Notes under the pieces: generated by a model | Databases searched by the model: none | What the model was told of the DNA's origin: nothing | Seen by the model: the letters and a program-made list of their open reading frames with translations, nothing else | Translations under genes and position numbers: made by a program | Part shown: positions 10,562 through 19,317 of the stretch, one piece after another | Numbering within the stretch: the first letter of the stretch is position 1 | Layout of the letters: each line of letters begins with the position of its first letter | Assembly (NCBI GenBank): GCA_017640665.1 | Contig: JAEPQE010000001.1 | Span: forward strand, 947,262 to 1,011,261 | DNA length: 64,000 nt | Reading direction: 5' to 3' | Source of the DNA: Balneolaceae bacterium | GTDB taxonomy: Bacteria > Bacteroidota > Rhodothermia > Balneolales > Balneolaceae

Positions 10562-11210
10562 TTTGGGTTCTTTTTAATTCAACAATTGATTTCCCTCTAT
10601 AGAACTCAGATTCTAATACTTTATCAAGGCAGGTTATTTTTACCTCAAAGGGTTCATCTATTTTTTTTAGCTCGCCCTCAACTTCGCTTTCTCCTTTTAG
10701 AAATATAATTTCATTCCACTGTTTACCGGCTAAAAAATCTATCAGCTCAAACACCTTAAATGCATGCTTACTGATAATTGTATACCCTTTAACTTCAACT
10801 TCGGCTATCGGGCCGCTATTTACAACTATATTTTTTAGGTTTAATTTTGAAGATATGTGTTTGGCTACCATCATCTTCTTTTTTACGATATCATTGAGAA
10901 TAAAGCTTTTCTCAGGGAAACAAATTGCTAGTGGCACACCAGGAAGCCCCCCTCCTGTTCCTGTATCAATAATTTTTTGAGCCATTTGAAATCCTTGTGT
11001 AGTTGATATCAAAAGGGAATGCTTTATGTGCTCGAAAAGTGTTTCATGTGAAACATCTCTACTTACGAGGTTAACTTTATTGTTCCACCACATCAACTGA
11101 TCTGAATATTCTTTTAGCTGTATAAAATGCCCGTCTAGAAGACTATTAAGGGTTACGAGGTCTTCTTTGGTGATGTCGGTATATTCAACTTGATGTTTCA
11201 CATGAAACAT
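10554..11210 (-). CDS. rsmG: 16S rRNA (guanine527-N7)-methyltransferase
   Basis: A 218-residue SAM-dependent methyltransferase that modifies G527 in 16S rRNA; loss gives low-level streptomycin resistance in other bacteria. The SAM loop reads IIDTGTGGGLPGVPLAI, followed by the second conserved acid in FILNDIVKKKMM. The first residues MFHVKH are encoded by a parS-like 16-mer, a known oddity of this gene in several lineages. A second identical site lies near codon 52. The ATG overlaps the mnmG TAA by one base. The order mnmG-rsmG near the replication origin is common in bacteria. Confidence 0.94.
   Translation of the reverse strand: MFHVKHQVEYTDITKEDLVTLNSLLDGHFIQLKEYSDQLMWWNNKVNLVSRDVSHETLFEHIKHSLLISTTQGFQMAQKIIDTGTGGGLPGVPLAICFPEKSFILNDIVKKKMMVAKHISSKLNLKNIVVNSGPIAEVEVKGYTIISKHAFKVFELIDFLAGKQWNEIIFLKGESEVEGELKKIDEPFEVKITCLDKVLESEFYRGKSIVELKRTQSE
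11040..11055. other. parS-like site 1 (within rsmG)
   Basis: TGTTTCATGTGAAACA. It differs from the widely conserved ParB-binding site TGTTTCACGTGAAACA by one central base. It lies inside the rsmG coding region. Together with the copy 138 bases further on, it suggests a centromere-like ParB loading site. No parA or parB gene is in the window. Confidence 0.6.
11194..11209. other. parS-like site 2 (rsmG start codon)
   Basis: TGTTTCACATGAAACA, the exact reverse complement of the copy at 11040-11055. It overlaps the rsmG start and encodes its MFHVKH opening. Two identical 16-base near-palindromes in 170 bases are unlikely by chance. One base at the centre differs from the consensus parS. Confidence 0.65.
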
Positions 11211-13102
11211 TATCGTTTTAGATAAACCATAAGCACAGCGAGGTCGCTTGCAGAAACACCACTTATTCTTCCTGCTTGTCCAATGGTTTCGGGCCGGACC
11301 TTAGAAAGCTTTTGATAACCCTCCGTAGAAAGGCTTTTGATTTTGGAGTAATCAAGCTTTTCTGGTATCGTGGTGTTTTCCTTTTTGCTAAGCTCCTCTA
11401 CCATTTCAAACTCTTTTTGAATATATCCTGAGTACTTAATCTGAATTTCAACTTCTTCGGTTACAAAATTATCCTTTGTGATTGCGCCAGCCTTTGCTAA
11501 TAGTTCTTCGTCGCTTTCAAGCATATCAGAAATAGAAATCTGAGGCCTTGAAAGAACAGTAAAAGCTTTAACTGGCTGGAACAGTTTTGAAGTTCCTTTT
11601 TTCTCTAACATGGGGTCCATCTGTTCCGGGCGAACTGTTTGATTCAGAAACAAGTCGTGTAACTCGTCAATCTCCTTCTTTTTCTTCAGAAGTTTATGGT
11701 AACGATCTTCTGAAGCCAAACCAATCTTGTAGCCTAATTCCGTAAGCCTTAAATCTGCGTTATCCTGACGAAGTAGTATTCTGTGTTCTGCCCTGGAAGT
11801 AAACATTCGGTAAGGCTCTTCTGTCCCTTTATTAATCAGGTCGTCAATAAGAACCCCGATGTATGCTTCTGATCTTTTTAAAATGAAGGGTTCTTTCCCT
11901 TTTACTTTAAGGCCTGCATTTATCCCAGCCATTAATCCCTGGCAAGCAGCCTCTTCATACCCTGTAGTTCCATTAATCTGACCAGCAAAAAACAGTCCGT
12001 CAACTTGCTTCGCCTCAAGGGTTCTCTTGATTTGATGAGGAGGAAAATAATCATATTCGATGGCATAACCAGGGCGAATCATAACTACATCTTCGAAACC
12101 CGGAATTGTTTTTAACGCTTCATACTGAGTTTCCTCCGGAAGAGAAGTTGAGAATCCATTCAAGTACATCTCATAGGTATTCCAGCCCTCGGGCTCAAGG
12201 AATAACTGGTGCCTGTCCTTATCGGCAAATCGATTTATTTTATCTTCAATACTTGGACAATATCTTGGGCCAATAGATTTAATCCTGCCATTGAACATGG
12301 GGCTGCGGTCAAAGCCTGTTTTTAACACCTTATGAACTTCATCATTGGTATAACCAATCCAGCAGGTTAACTGCTTGTCAACTTTCGGAAGGTCTTCCGG
12401 TCTTGTAAGAAATGAAAAAGGAGTCGGGCTTTCATCACCATATTGAATTTCCAGCTTAGAGTAATCAATCGAGCGCCCATCTACTCTTGGAGGGGTGCCT
12501 GTTTTAAGCCTACCTATTTCAAAACCCAACTTCTCAAGGGCTGCAGAAATTCCTATTGATGCCCGCTCTCCTGAACGGCCGCCACCATACTGACTTTCTC
12601 CAATATGAATCAAACCATTTAAAAAAGTACCGCTGGTTAGTACTACAGCGTTTGCATAAAATCTTTGGCCTGTTTGAGTTACAACCCCAGTAACTTTACT
12701 GCCCTCTTCTGAAATAAGATCTACAACATTATCCTGACGAAATGTGAGGTTTTCTTTCTCTTCAAGAAGCTCTCTCATCCTTTGAGCATATAACATTCGG
12801 TCGCTTTGGCACCGAGGACTCCACATTGCCGGCCCCTTACTTCTATTAAGCATTCTGAACTGAACACCAGACTCATCGCTTACTATCCCTGAAAGGCCGC
12901 CCAGAGCATCAATCTCTCTTACGAGCTGGCCTTTTGCTACCCCACCCATCGCCGGGTTGCAAGACATTTTTGCAATTGCTTCGAGGTTCATTGTGATCAA
13001 GAGCGTCTTAGCACCAAGTTGAGCAGACGCTCCCGCGGCTTCACTGCCTGCGTGGCCAGCGCCAACAACTATTACATCATATGTCGGATAGATAGACGGC
13101 AT
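11210..13102 (-). CDS. mnmG: tRNA uridine-5-carboxymethylaminomethyl modification enzyme MnmG
   Basis: A 630-residue FAD enzyme that with MnmE modifies the wobble uridine of several tRNAs. The N-terminal dinucleotide fold is [14 protein letters not shown] (10-23). The family motif [19 protein letters not shown] follows, and then [20 protein letters not shown] near residue 380. The C-terminal helical domain contacts MnmE and tRNA. Full length and uninterrupted. The gene is first in the mnmG-rsmG-WYL operon, and its start is preceded by an AT-rich 60-base leader next to the tRNA-Asp terminator. Confidence 0.96.
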   Translation of the reverse strand: MPSIYPTYDVIVVGAGHAGSEAAGASAQLGAKTLLITMNLEAIAKMSCNPAMGGVAKGQLVREIDALGGLSGIVSDESGVQFRMLNRSKGPAMWSPRCQSDRMLYAQRMRELLEEKENLTFRQDNVVDLISEEGSKVTGVVTQTGQRFYANAVVLTSGTFLNGLIHIGESQYGGGRSGERASIGISAALEKLGFEIGRLKTGTPPRVDGRSIDYSKLEIQYGDESPTPFSFLTRPEDLPKVDKQLTCWIGYTNDEVHKVLKTGFDRSPMFNGRIKSIGPRYCPSIEDKINRFADKDRHQLFLEPEGWNTYEMYLNGFSTSLPEETQYEALKTIPGFEDVVMIRPGYAIEYDYFPPHQIKRTLEAKQVDGLFFAGQINGTTGYEEAACQGLMAGINAGLKVKGKEPFILKRSEAYIGVLIDDLINKGTEEPYRMFTSRAEHRILLRQDNADLRLTELGYKIGLASEDRYHKLLKKKKEIDELHDLFLNQTVRPEQMDPMLEKKGTSKLFQPVKAFTVLSRPQISISDMLESDEELLAKAGAITKDNFVTEEVEIQIKYSGYIQKEFEMVEELSKKENTTIPEKLDYSKIKSLSTEGYQKLSKVRPETIGQAGRISGVSASDLAVLMVYLKR

Positions 13103-13161
13103 TAGTGTTTGTTTATTATATTCTTAGGCAATTTTTTACCTAAAACCTTTTCTAGAAGATA

Positions 13162-13204
13162 TAAAAAGAAAAAGCCTTGAACTACTATCGTAACCCAAGG
13201 CTTT
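13162..13204 (-). terminator. Terminator of tRNA-Asp
   Basis: AAAGCCTTG (13171-13179) and CAAGGCTTT (13196-13204) pair perfectly over nine bases. On the minus strand the hairpin is followed by a T-rich run (complement of 13162-13170). It begins five bases after the tRNA 3' end. Confidence 0.85.
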
Positions 13205-13209
13205 AATTG

Positions 13210-13283
13210 CGATCCGGAAGGGACTCGAACCCTCGACCTCCTGCGTGACAGGCAGGCGTTCTAACCAACTGAACTACCGGACC
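13210..13283 (-). tRNA. tRNA-Asp (anticodon GTC)
   Basis: A 74-base cloverleaf on the minus strand. The acceptor arm GGTCCGG pairs with CCGGATC (one G-T pair), with discriminator G. The D arm is GTTCAGTTGGTTAGAAC, the anticodon loop CTGTCAC contains GTC, and the T arm carries GGTTCGAGTCC. CCA is not encoded, so it must be added by the CCA enzyme. It has its own promoter and terminator and stands alone. Confidence 0.96.
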
Positions 13284-13296
13284 TTTTTGAGAGCCC

Positions 13297-13328
13297 TAAA
13301 TATACATAGGTATTCCAAAGGAAGTCAA
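13297..13328 (-). promoter_or_regulatory. Promoter of tRNA-Asp
   Basis: On the minus strand TTG of TTGAC (TTG is the complement of 13326-13328) is followed after 21 bases by TATATTTA (complement of 13297-13304). This is one base from the TAnnTTTG -7 consensus. Transcription would start close to the tRNA 5' end, 13 bases beyond the element. Confidence 0.55.
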
Positions 13329-13360
13329 CACCTGTCTCTATAAAGAATTAAATATTTTTC

Positions 13361-13903
13361 TTAAAGCAGAGACTTAATAGCAGACTGTATTTCTTTGCTC
13401 TCAGGCTTAACCTTGCTTCTAAAGCGCCGGATTAAGTTTCCTTCTTTATTGATCAGAAATTTTTCAAAGTTCCAGTTTATTTCTCCTTCAAAATCCTGAT
13501 TCGGTTGAGAAGTTAAATAACCAAATAACGGGTCCTGATCTTCCCCTTTTACTGAAACCTTAGAGCTCATAGGAAAAGTTACACCGTAATTAAGTGTACA
13601 GAATTGTTTAATGTCTTCTTCTGTGCCCGGCTCCTGCCCTTTAAAGTTATTTGCAGGAAATCCTAAAATTACAAGGCCATCATCACTATATTCCTCATAA
13701 ATGGCTTGAAGCCCTTCGTATTGAGGGGTGTACCCACATTTGGAAGCAACATTTACTATCAGGATCACTTTTCCCTTGTATTTTTCGAGGCTCATCTCAT
13801 TCCCATCGATATCTGTAACAGGGAACTCGTATAGAGTTTCATTGATCGGATTAGTAAAAGCAGACATCATTGCGAATAAGACTACTGTAAGTATTATCTT
13901 CAT
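13361..13903 (-). CDS. Glutathione peroxidase-type thiol peroxidase
   Basis: A 180-residue peroxidase of the glutathione peroxidase family, cysteine type. The catalytic tetrad is visible as Cys56 (NVASKCGYT), Gln90 (FKGQEPG), Trp144 and Asn145 (INWNFEKF). Most bacterial members use thioredoxin, not glutathione. The first 18 or so residues (MKIILTVVLFAMMSAFTNP) look like a signal peptide, so it probably acts in the periplasm. ATG at 13903 is chosen; the longer frame to 14014 overlaps the divergent gene and precedes the signal peptide. It is divergent from the envelope protein gene with a 61-base gap. Confidence 0.88.
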   Translation of the reverse strand: MKIILTVVLFAMMSAFTNPINETLYEFPVTDIDGNEMSLEKYKGKVILIVNVASKCGYTPQYEGLQAIYEEYSDDGLVILGFPANNFKGQEPGTEEDIKQFCTLNYGVTFPMSSKVSVKGEDQDPLFGYLTSQPNQDFEGEINWNFEKFLINKEGNLIRRFRSKVKPESKEIQSAIKSLL

Positions 13904-13964
13904 AACATAAAGTTTAAAATTTGCGTTATCCTTAGAACTTATATTACGTACTAATTCATTCCTT

Positions 13965-14690
13965 ATGAAAAAATATTCCTCTGTACTTCTATTTTTTGTA
14001 GGCCTACTTCTCATTTCTGACTATTCGTTTGCTCAAATGTTTTCTGTTGGCGAATCGAATAGACAAGTACAAGCCTCCAATTCCTACCTTAGACTAGGTT
14101 TGGCACCATTTACATTTGATTTTCAGGGAAACCGTTTGGAAAACCCTAACTCCACAACTTTAGAGCTTGATAATACTGCCTTTTATGTAGCATTTGAGAC
14201 GCCAGGTGTTATACTAAACCTTATGCTTGCAAATAAGCTAACAGGATTAGAAGATCAAAGTCTTTTTGACCTTGCCTTTACTCTAACTAATCGTTTTGCT
14301 TTTATAAGGGGACGGTCTGTTCAGGCAGGTGTTCCAATTCAGTTATATAGTTCTATTACCGGTGTAAATAGTGATCGAAGTAACGAAAACTTCAATCAGG
14401 CAAATTTTGCAGTTGGGGCAGGGGCTTTCATTGGTTTCCGGTTTTCGAATAAAATAATCTTCTCGAATGAATTCATACCCGGCTATGGGTTTAGTAATTC
14501 GAATGGTGGGTTTATTGGTGGTAGTATGTACTATCTGAGAGGAAAAAGCCGGCTAAACTTTATTAATATTTTTGCTGGGCGATCTTTAAGTATTGGATAT
14601 GATTTTAACTATCGCTCTTTTGATATTGAGGATGAGATATACGACTTTGATTTTACTTCTCATTTAATAACACTAGGGATTTCTTTGTGA
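13965..14690 (+). CDS. Secreted envelope protein, probable outer-membrane barrel
   Basis: A 241-residue protein with a clear signal peptide (first 24 residues, ending SYSFAQ at the likely cleavage site). The rest is rich in alternating hydrophobic and aromatic residues with Gly/Asn turns, such as GAGAFIGFRFSNKIIFSNEF, and it ends in GISL. This fits a small outer-membrane beta-barrel. I do not recognise a named family. It overlaps the next gene by four bases (GTGA), and that one abuts an MBL-fold hydrolase, so the three are co-translated. Its function is unknown. Confidence 0.65.
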   Translation: MKKYSSVLLFFVGLLLISDYSFAQMFSVGESNRQVQASNSYLRLGLAPFTFDFQGNRLENPNSTTLELDNTAFYVAFETPGVILNLMLANKLTGLEDQSLFDLAFTLTNRFAFIRGRSVQAGVPIQLYSSITGVNSDRSNENFNQANFAVGAGAFIGFRFSNKIIFSNEFIPGYGFSNSNGGFIGGSMYYLRGKSRLNFINIFAGRSLSIGYDFNYRSFDIEDEIYDFDFTSHLITLGISL

Positions 14691-14983
14691 AACCGGACAA
14701 ATTATTACTCGAACTTGAACAGCTCCTGGAGCAAAGTGGGTACCGTTTGAGAAAAGAGCGCGGAACCTTTCGAGGGGCAGATTGTATTATTGAGGGGGAT
14801 AAACTTGTACTAGTAAATAAAAACAAACCTGTCGAATCCCAGCTAGGAACTATCGCACGGGTTCTCGGGCAAATTGACTTGGATGGCGTTTATGTAAAGC
14901 CCATCGTACGTAAAGAGCTGGATAAACTTTGGGATCGTCTTGAGGTAATCCCCGAATCAGCTAGTGATTTGGAGTTAGAATAA
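14687..14983 (+). CDS. Conserved hypothetical 98-residue protein
   Basis: A 98-residue charged, soluble protein that starts with GTG inside the stop codon region of the envelope gene (GTGA overlap), with AGGG six bases upstream. It opens with a helix rich in Leu and Glu (LLLELEQLLEQSGYRLRKER). It then has FRGADCIIEGDKLVLVNKNKP, which looks like two beta strands, and a second helical half. No cysteine pairs or catalytic signature are visible. It abuts the next start without a gap. I do not recognise the family; a small helper or regulatory subunit is only a guess. Confidence 0.65.
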   Translation: MKPDKLLLELEQLLEQSGYRLRKERGTFRGADCIIEGDKLVLVNKNKPVESQLGTIARVLGQIDLDGVYVKPIVRKELDKLWDRLEVIPESASDLELE

Positions 14984-15745
14984 ATGAAGGTCACGTTTCT
15001 TGGAACCGGTACATCAATGGGTGTTCCAGTGGCAGGCGGGTTTAAGCGTAAGGAATTAGCTCATGACCCTAGAAATGAACGAACCCGCTGCTCTGCCTGG
15101 ATTCAAACAGAAAACACCTCTCTAGTTATTGATACCGGGCCTGAATTCAGAATTCAAAGCATTCGATCTGATGTCAAAAATATTGACTATGTCCTGATTA
15201 CTCACGAACACATGGATCATATCGCGGGTCTCGATGACCTTAGGATGTACAATTACGTTTCCAAAGACCCAATACCGGTTTTTACAACTGAGACCGCTGT
15301 TCGCTCAATCAAAAAAAGGTTCGACTACATGTTTGGAGAGAACAAGTATCCGGGGTCAACATCGCTGAGCTTAACCGTGATTGAATCAGCTATAACATTA
15401 AATGAATTAAAAATAACTCCACTCCCGGTTTATCATGGGGACTTAAATATACTTGGCTTTCGTATTAATGGTTTTTCTTACTTAACAGATGTAAAAACCA
15501 TTCCGGATTCTACTAAAAAACTCATCAAGGGAAGCGAATGTTTAGTTTTGAGCGCCCTTCGCTGGGAGCCCGAACACCCAACTCATCTAACTATTCCTGA
15601 AGCAATTAAATTGATTGAAGAACTTGAAATTGCTCAGGCTTATCTGATCCACATGAATAGCTATGTAGATCATCAGGAAACCAACGATCGGCTCCCATCA
15701 AATATTCGGCTTGCTTACGATATGCAAACCATTGAAATAGATTAA
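14984..15745 (+). CDS. MBL-fold metallohydrolase (PhnP/RNase Z-like)
   Basis: A 253-residue metallo-beta-lactamase-fold hydrolase. The N-terminal FLGTGTSMGVPVAGG and ERTRCSAWIQ are typical of the PhnP-like branch. The metal site reads THEHMDHIAGLDDLR (about residues 73-87), the HxHxDH motif. Further ligands are likely in PVYHGD and LIHMNSYVDH. Members hydrolyse phosphodiesters such as cyclic phosphates; the substrate here is not known. It shares 4 bases with the converging manC gene. Translation is coupled to the two genes before it. Confidence 0.85.
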   Translation: MKVTFLGTGTSMGVPVAGGFKRKELAHDPRNERTRCSAWIQTENTSLVIDTGPEFRIQSIRSDVKNIDYVLITHEHMDHIAGLDDLRMYNYVSKDPIPVFTTETAVRSIKKRFDYMFGENKYPGSTSLSLTVIESAITLNELKITPLPVYHGDLNILGFRINGFSYLTDVKTIPDSTKKLIKGSECLVLSALRWEPEHPTHLTIPEAIKLIEELEIAQAYLIHMNSYVDHQETNDRLPSNIRLAYDMQTIEID

Positions 15746-16827
15746 AGGAACTTCTTGTAATCCGCAGCTGCCTTTAGCTGCTCTACGATTTGCTTTACTC
15801 CCTGGGCTTTATCAAGATTACAAACAAGAATAGCGTCATCCGTTTCAACTACTGCAAGATTTTCTACACCAACCAGAGAAATCATTTTATCGCTTGATGA
15901 TAGTACCAGGTTCCCCCCTGATTCAGCAAATGTGGCGTTCACTGTTTGAACAGAATTTCCCTGCGCATTCTTTTCAGCCAAGTCGTACACTGCAGTCCAG
16001 CTGCCCACATCATTCCACCCAAACTCTCCGGGCACTACAAATACCGATTCTGCGCTTTCCATAATTCCATAATCAATAGAAATTGATTCACACGAATAAT
16101 AAAAATCGTTTATCGCGGCATCGTGAGTAGGACTGTATAACTCCGGAGAAGCTGTTTTCACCTCTTCATACATTTCAGGAAGGTGCTTTTCCATTTCCCT
16201 TAGCACTGTTGATGCCTTCCAGATAAACATTCCGCTGTTCCAAAAATAATTCCCGGACTCAACAAATCTATTTGCTGTAATTTCATCCGGTTTCTCCGTA
16301 AAAGCTTTTACCGAATGAACTGTATTTCCCTGAACCAATTCTGTGACTGAGTTATCCGCATGAATATAGCCGAAACCTGTTTCCGGTCTGCTTGGGTTAA
16401 TCCCAATAGTAACCAAGTGATCGCCGGACTCTGCTTTAGCAATCGCGCTTTTTAAAACATTATTGAAGCCTTCGGGGTCTGTAATATGATGATCTGCAGG
16501 AAGCACAACCATGACCGCATTCGGGTCCTTCTTGTGGAGTAATTCCGCGGCTATTGCTACACATGGCGCTGTATTCTTAGCTACTGGTTCTCCTACAATA
16601 TTTTGTGCCGGCACCTTAGGAAGTTGTTCCTTCACTATGGAAACGTAACTATCGTTAGTCACCACCATTATTCTTTCCTGGGGGATAATTTCCTCGATCC
16701 TTTTAGCAGTGTTTTGAATCATTGTCCCTTCTCCAAAAAGATTCAAAAATTGCTTTGGTAACGACTTGGTGCTTTTCGGCCAAAATCGTGTGCCGGAACC
16801 CCCGGCCATAATTACTGCGTAAACCAT
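15742..16827 (-). CDS. manC: Mannose-1-phosphate guanylyltransferase
   Basis: A 361-residue nucleotidyltransferase that makes GDP-mannose from mannose-1-phosphate and GTP, feeding polysaccharide or glycoprotein synthesis. The signature is VYAVIMAGGSGTRFWPKS, then SLPKQFL and ADHHITD, with KPD and NSGMFIWKAS further on. The length is that of the monofunctional enzyme; there is no C-terminal isomerase domain. It follows the phoR-like kinase after 50 bases and may be read from the same transcript. No other sugar-nucleotide gene is nearby. Confidence 0.93.
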   Translation of the reverse strand: MVYAVIMAGGSGTRFWPKSTKSLPKQFLNLFGEGTMIQNTAKRIEEIIPQERIMVVTNDSYVSIVKEQLPKVPAQNIVGEPVAKNTAPCVAIAAELLHKKDPNAVMVVLPADHHITDPEGFNNVLKSAIAKAESGDHLVTIGINPSRPETGFGYIHADNSVTELVQGNTVHSVKAFTEKPDEITANRFVESGNYFWNSGMFIWKASTVLREMEKHLPEMYEEVKTASPELYSPTHDAAINDFYYSCESISIDYGIMESAESVFVVPGEFGWNDVGSWTAVYDLAEKNAQGNSVQTVNATFAESGGNLVLSSSDKMISLVGVENLAVVETDDAILVCNLDKAQGVKQIVEQLKAAADYKKFL

Positions 16828-16877
16828 TTAACTAATTTAATTGTTCTTCTTGATCGCAAAAGATACCCAATAACTAT

Positions 16878-17966
16878 TTAACTCTCCTGTGATTCCGGGA
16901 TATTTACTCGTGTTAAAGATATACTAAACACAGACCCTTTATTTGGCTCGCTTTTAATTTTAAGCTGCTCACCGTGCGCCTCGATGATGTGTTTTACAAT
17001 TGCCAAACCAAGCCCGGTTCCGCCTCTTTCTCTTGATCTGGATTTGTCTACTCTGAAAAAGCGCTCCGTTACCCTTGGGAGGTCCGCCTCATCAATTCCC
17101 ATTCCTGTGTCAGAGATGGACAGATTTAATTTCCCCTGTTGCTTTTCTGAACGCTCAACTAATATCTCAACTTTTCCGCCCTGAACATTGTATTTAATGC
17201 CATTCTCTATAAGATTAATCAGAACCTGTTTCAACTGGTTTTTATCCGCCCTAACCTGAATGTTTCTATCAAAAGGATGAATTATGAGCTGTATGCTTTC
17301 TTTTTCTGCTTTATAATTAAGGCTCTCCGCTGTTTCATGGACAATATCGTGCAGATATATATTTTCAATTTCCGATTTTAACTCTCCGGTTTCGAGCTTA
17401 GAAATTTCCATCAAATCCTTAGTCAGATAAGTGAGCCGGTTTACATTCCGCATAGCCTTTTGTAGAAATGATCGGTTTACTTCTTCGTCCTCAAGAGCTC
17501 CGTTTAGCAGCGTTTCTATAAATCCCTGAATGGCAAAAATGGGTGTTTTTAACTCATGGGAAATATCCCCAATAAATTCTTTTCGGTAATTCTCAATCCG
17601 ATTCAGGCGCTGAATCTCTCTCTCTACGGTTCTGCTGGATTTGATCAGATGCTTAATGATATAATCCAACTCATCATCATACAGGGTTCTCAGGTCTTCT
17701 ATTTCTTCGAATCTCTTTTTCGAGATATTCTTTGAGACCTGCTCCAAGACCTGAATTCGACGAAACTGAAGGGCAAAGCTCACCAAATACGTTGTCAGAA
17801 AAACTCCGATCAGAATGGAGATGGAAATTGTAACCGACTGGTCTACTAACGTTTCGAAGTAAAACCGAGTCAACAGATAAGAAAATACTGCCGATATAAC
17901 CGAAGTATAAATTGCTAACCGTATCCCAAGTTTATACACCCGGGATCTTCTTCGAGATTTACTCAT
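16878..17966 (-). CDS. phoR: PhoR-like sensor histidine kinase
   Basis: A 362-residue membrane kinase. Two membrane helices (about 16-36 and 46-68) sit at the start with almost no periplasmic loop, so it probably senses membrane or partner signals, not a ligand outside. The phosphorylated His137 is in DISHELKTPIFAI. The ATPase domain shows SISDTGMGI (G1) and GGTGLGLAIVKHII (G2). It overlaps the response regulator by four bases (ATGA). The pair resembles PhoR-PhoB, but without a pst operon nearby the phosphate role is inferred. Confidence 0.9.
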   Translation of the reverse strand: MSKSRRRSRVYKLGIRLAIYTSVISAVFSYLLTRFYFETLVDQSVTISISILIGVFLTTYLVSFALQFRRIQVLEQVSKNISKKRFEEIEDLRTLYDDELDYIIKHLIKSSRTVEREIQRLNRIENYRKEFIGDISHELKTPIFAIQGFIETLLNGALEDEEVNRSFLQKAMRNVNRLTYLTKDLMEISKLETGELKSEIENIYLHDIVHETAESLNYKAEKESIQLIIHPFDRNIQVRADKNQLKQVLINLIENGIKYNVQGGKVEILVERSEKQQGKLNLSISDTGMGIDEADLPRVTERFFRVDKSRSRERGGTGLGLAIVKHIIEAHGEQLKIKSEPNKGSVFSISLTRVNIPESQES

Positions 17967-18640
17967 TCCTTGAATCTATAACCTACACCTTTTACCGTCT
18001 CAATATAGTGATCTCCAAGCTTTTCTCTGATTTTACGAACATGAACATCCACAGTGCGGTCCACAACGTAAATATTATCACCCCAAACTTTATTTAATAA
18101 AGTTTGGCGATCCAGTACTTTTCCTTTTCGGCTGGCTAAAAAGAATAGTAATTCAAACTCTTTTCTTGGAAGCTGGAACTCCTTTTCCCCTTTTAAAACG
18201 ATATATCGGTCTTTATTGATTTCAAGATCATGTACTTCAAGTTTATTCACCGATTCCTGTGTATCATCAAACCGACGCATTACAGCTTTAATACGTGAGA
18301 TCAGTTTAGTCGTGCTAATAGGCTTAGTAATATAATCATCGCCACCCTTATTGAGCCCTTCTACTTCTGTTTTTTCATCACTTCGGGCTGTCAGAAAAAT
18401 GATTGGAATGCGTTTTAGATCATCGTCCTTCCGCATGATTTCAACCGCCTCAAGGCCGTCCATCTTCGGCATCATGATATCAAGAAGTACCAAGTCCGGC
18501 TGGTTTTCTTTCGCTATAGCAATTCCTTCTTCTCCGTTTTCTGCTTTAAGAACCTGAAACCCCTCTTTCTTCAGATTATATTCAATCAGGTCCAGCAGGT
18601 CTGTTTCGTCATCAACTACAAGAATGGTTTTTTTAGCCAC
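17963..18640 (-). CDS. phoB: PhoB-like response regulator
   Basis: A 225-residue OmpR/PhoB-type regulator. The receiver has the acidic pair in VVDDETD, the phospho-acceptor Asp54 in VLLDIMMP, the Thr in FLTARSDE and the Lys in YITKPIS. The C-terminal winged helix reads LPRKEFELLFFLASRKGKVL, followed by VDRTVDVHVRKIREKLG. It starts with GTG at 18640; no closer ATG fits. It lies upstream of its kinase on the same transcript, with ruvA ending 80 bases earlier. Confidence 0.92.
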   Translation of the reverse strand: MAKKTILVVDDETDLLDLIEYNLKKEGFQVLKAENGEEGIAIAKENQPDLVLLDIMMPKMDGLEAVEIMRKDDDLKRIPIIFLTARSDEKTEVEGLNKGGDDYITKPISTTKLISRIKAVMRRFDDTQESVNKLEVHDLEINKDRYIVLKGEKEFQLPRKEFELLFFLASRKGKVLDRQTLLNKVWGDNIYVVDRTVDVHVRKIREKLGDHYIETVKGVGYRFKE

Positions 18641-18720
18641 GAGTGCACGATTTTATGTTAAGCTTACAATTCATAATGGTACTAATGTCAGCCGCCAATA
18701 TAAAATGAAGAAATTGTTAC

Positions 18721-19317
18721 CTAACGATTCAGTAGAGCAAGGGATTTTCGAATCAAAGCAGATGTTTCCAATTCTCCGGATTCATTCAACACTTTCATTA
18801 CGGCCTGCTCTGCTTCACGCGACTTAAAGCCTAATGCTTCCAGCGCCTGAATCGCCTCATTCATCTCTCCCTGCTGAGCTCCATTTGACTGAGCCGCCGA
18901 ACTTACACCCGCAAGCTCTGATAGCTTTTCCTTAAGCTCAAGAATAATTCGCTCTGCAGTTTTCTTACCAATCCCCGGAACTCTTGAAAGAGCCACGGCA
19001 TCACTTTGGGTAATTGCCGAAATAAGATTTGCTGCAGGTAATCCGCTCAGAATAGTTAGCCCGAGCTTTGGCCCAACTCCTTTCACAGTAATTAGTTTCT
19101 CGAATAAGCCTTTTTCATCCGCGGTAAAAAAACCAAACAGCCGTTGATCGCTATCAGTGATATGATGATATATTAGAAGTTTGATTTCTGAGCCCGCTGA
19201 TGCTAATTGATCTGCCGTCTGACTGGAGACCTCTACTTTGTATCCAACCCCTTGTACATCCAATAATACCGAGTCTGACCTTTTTTCTTCAATATGTCCT
19301 TTCAGAAATGCTATCAT
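18721..19317 (-). CDS. ruvA: Holliday junction helicase subunit RuvA
   Basis: A 198-residue junction-binding subunit that clamps Holliday junctions for RuvB. The N-terminal OB domain begins MIAFLKGHIEEK. The two helix-hairpin-helix elements are visible as VKGVGPKLGLTIL and VPGIGKKTAERIILEL. The C-terminal domain (about 150-198), which contacts RuvB, has EALGFKSREAEQAVMKV. It overlaps ruvC by four bases. ruvB is not in the window. Confidence 0.95.
   Translation of the reverse strand: MIAFLKGHIEEKRSDSVLLDVQGVGYKVEVSSQTADQLASAGSEIKLLIYHHITDSDQRLFGFFTADEKGLFEKLITVKGVGPKLGLTILSGLPAANLISAITQSDAVALSRVPGIGKKTAERIILELKEKLSELAGVSSAAQSNGAQQGEMNEAIQALEALGFKSREAEQAVMKVLNESGELETSALIRKSLALLNR

Noticed and set aside
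13903-14014. Longer N-terminus for the glutathione peroxidase
   Set aside because: It would add 37 residues ahead of a clear signal peptide and overlap the divergent gene at 13965.
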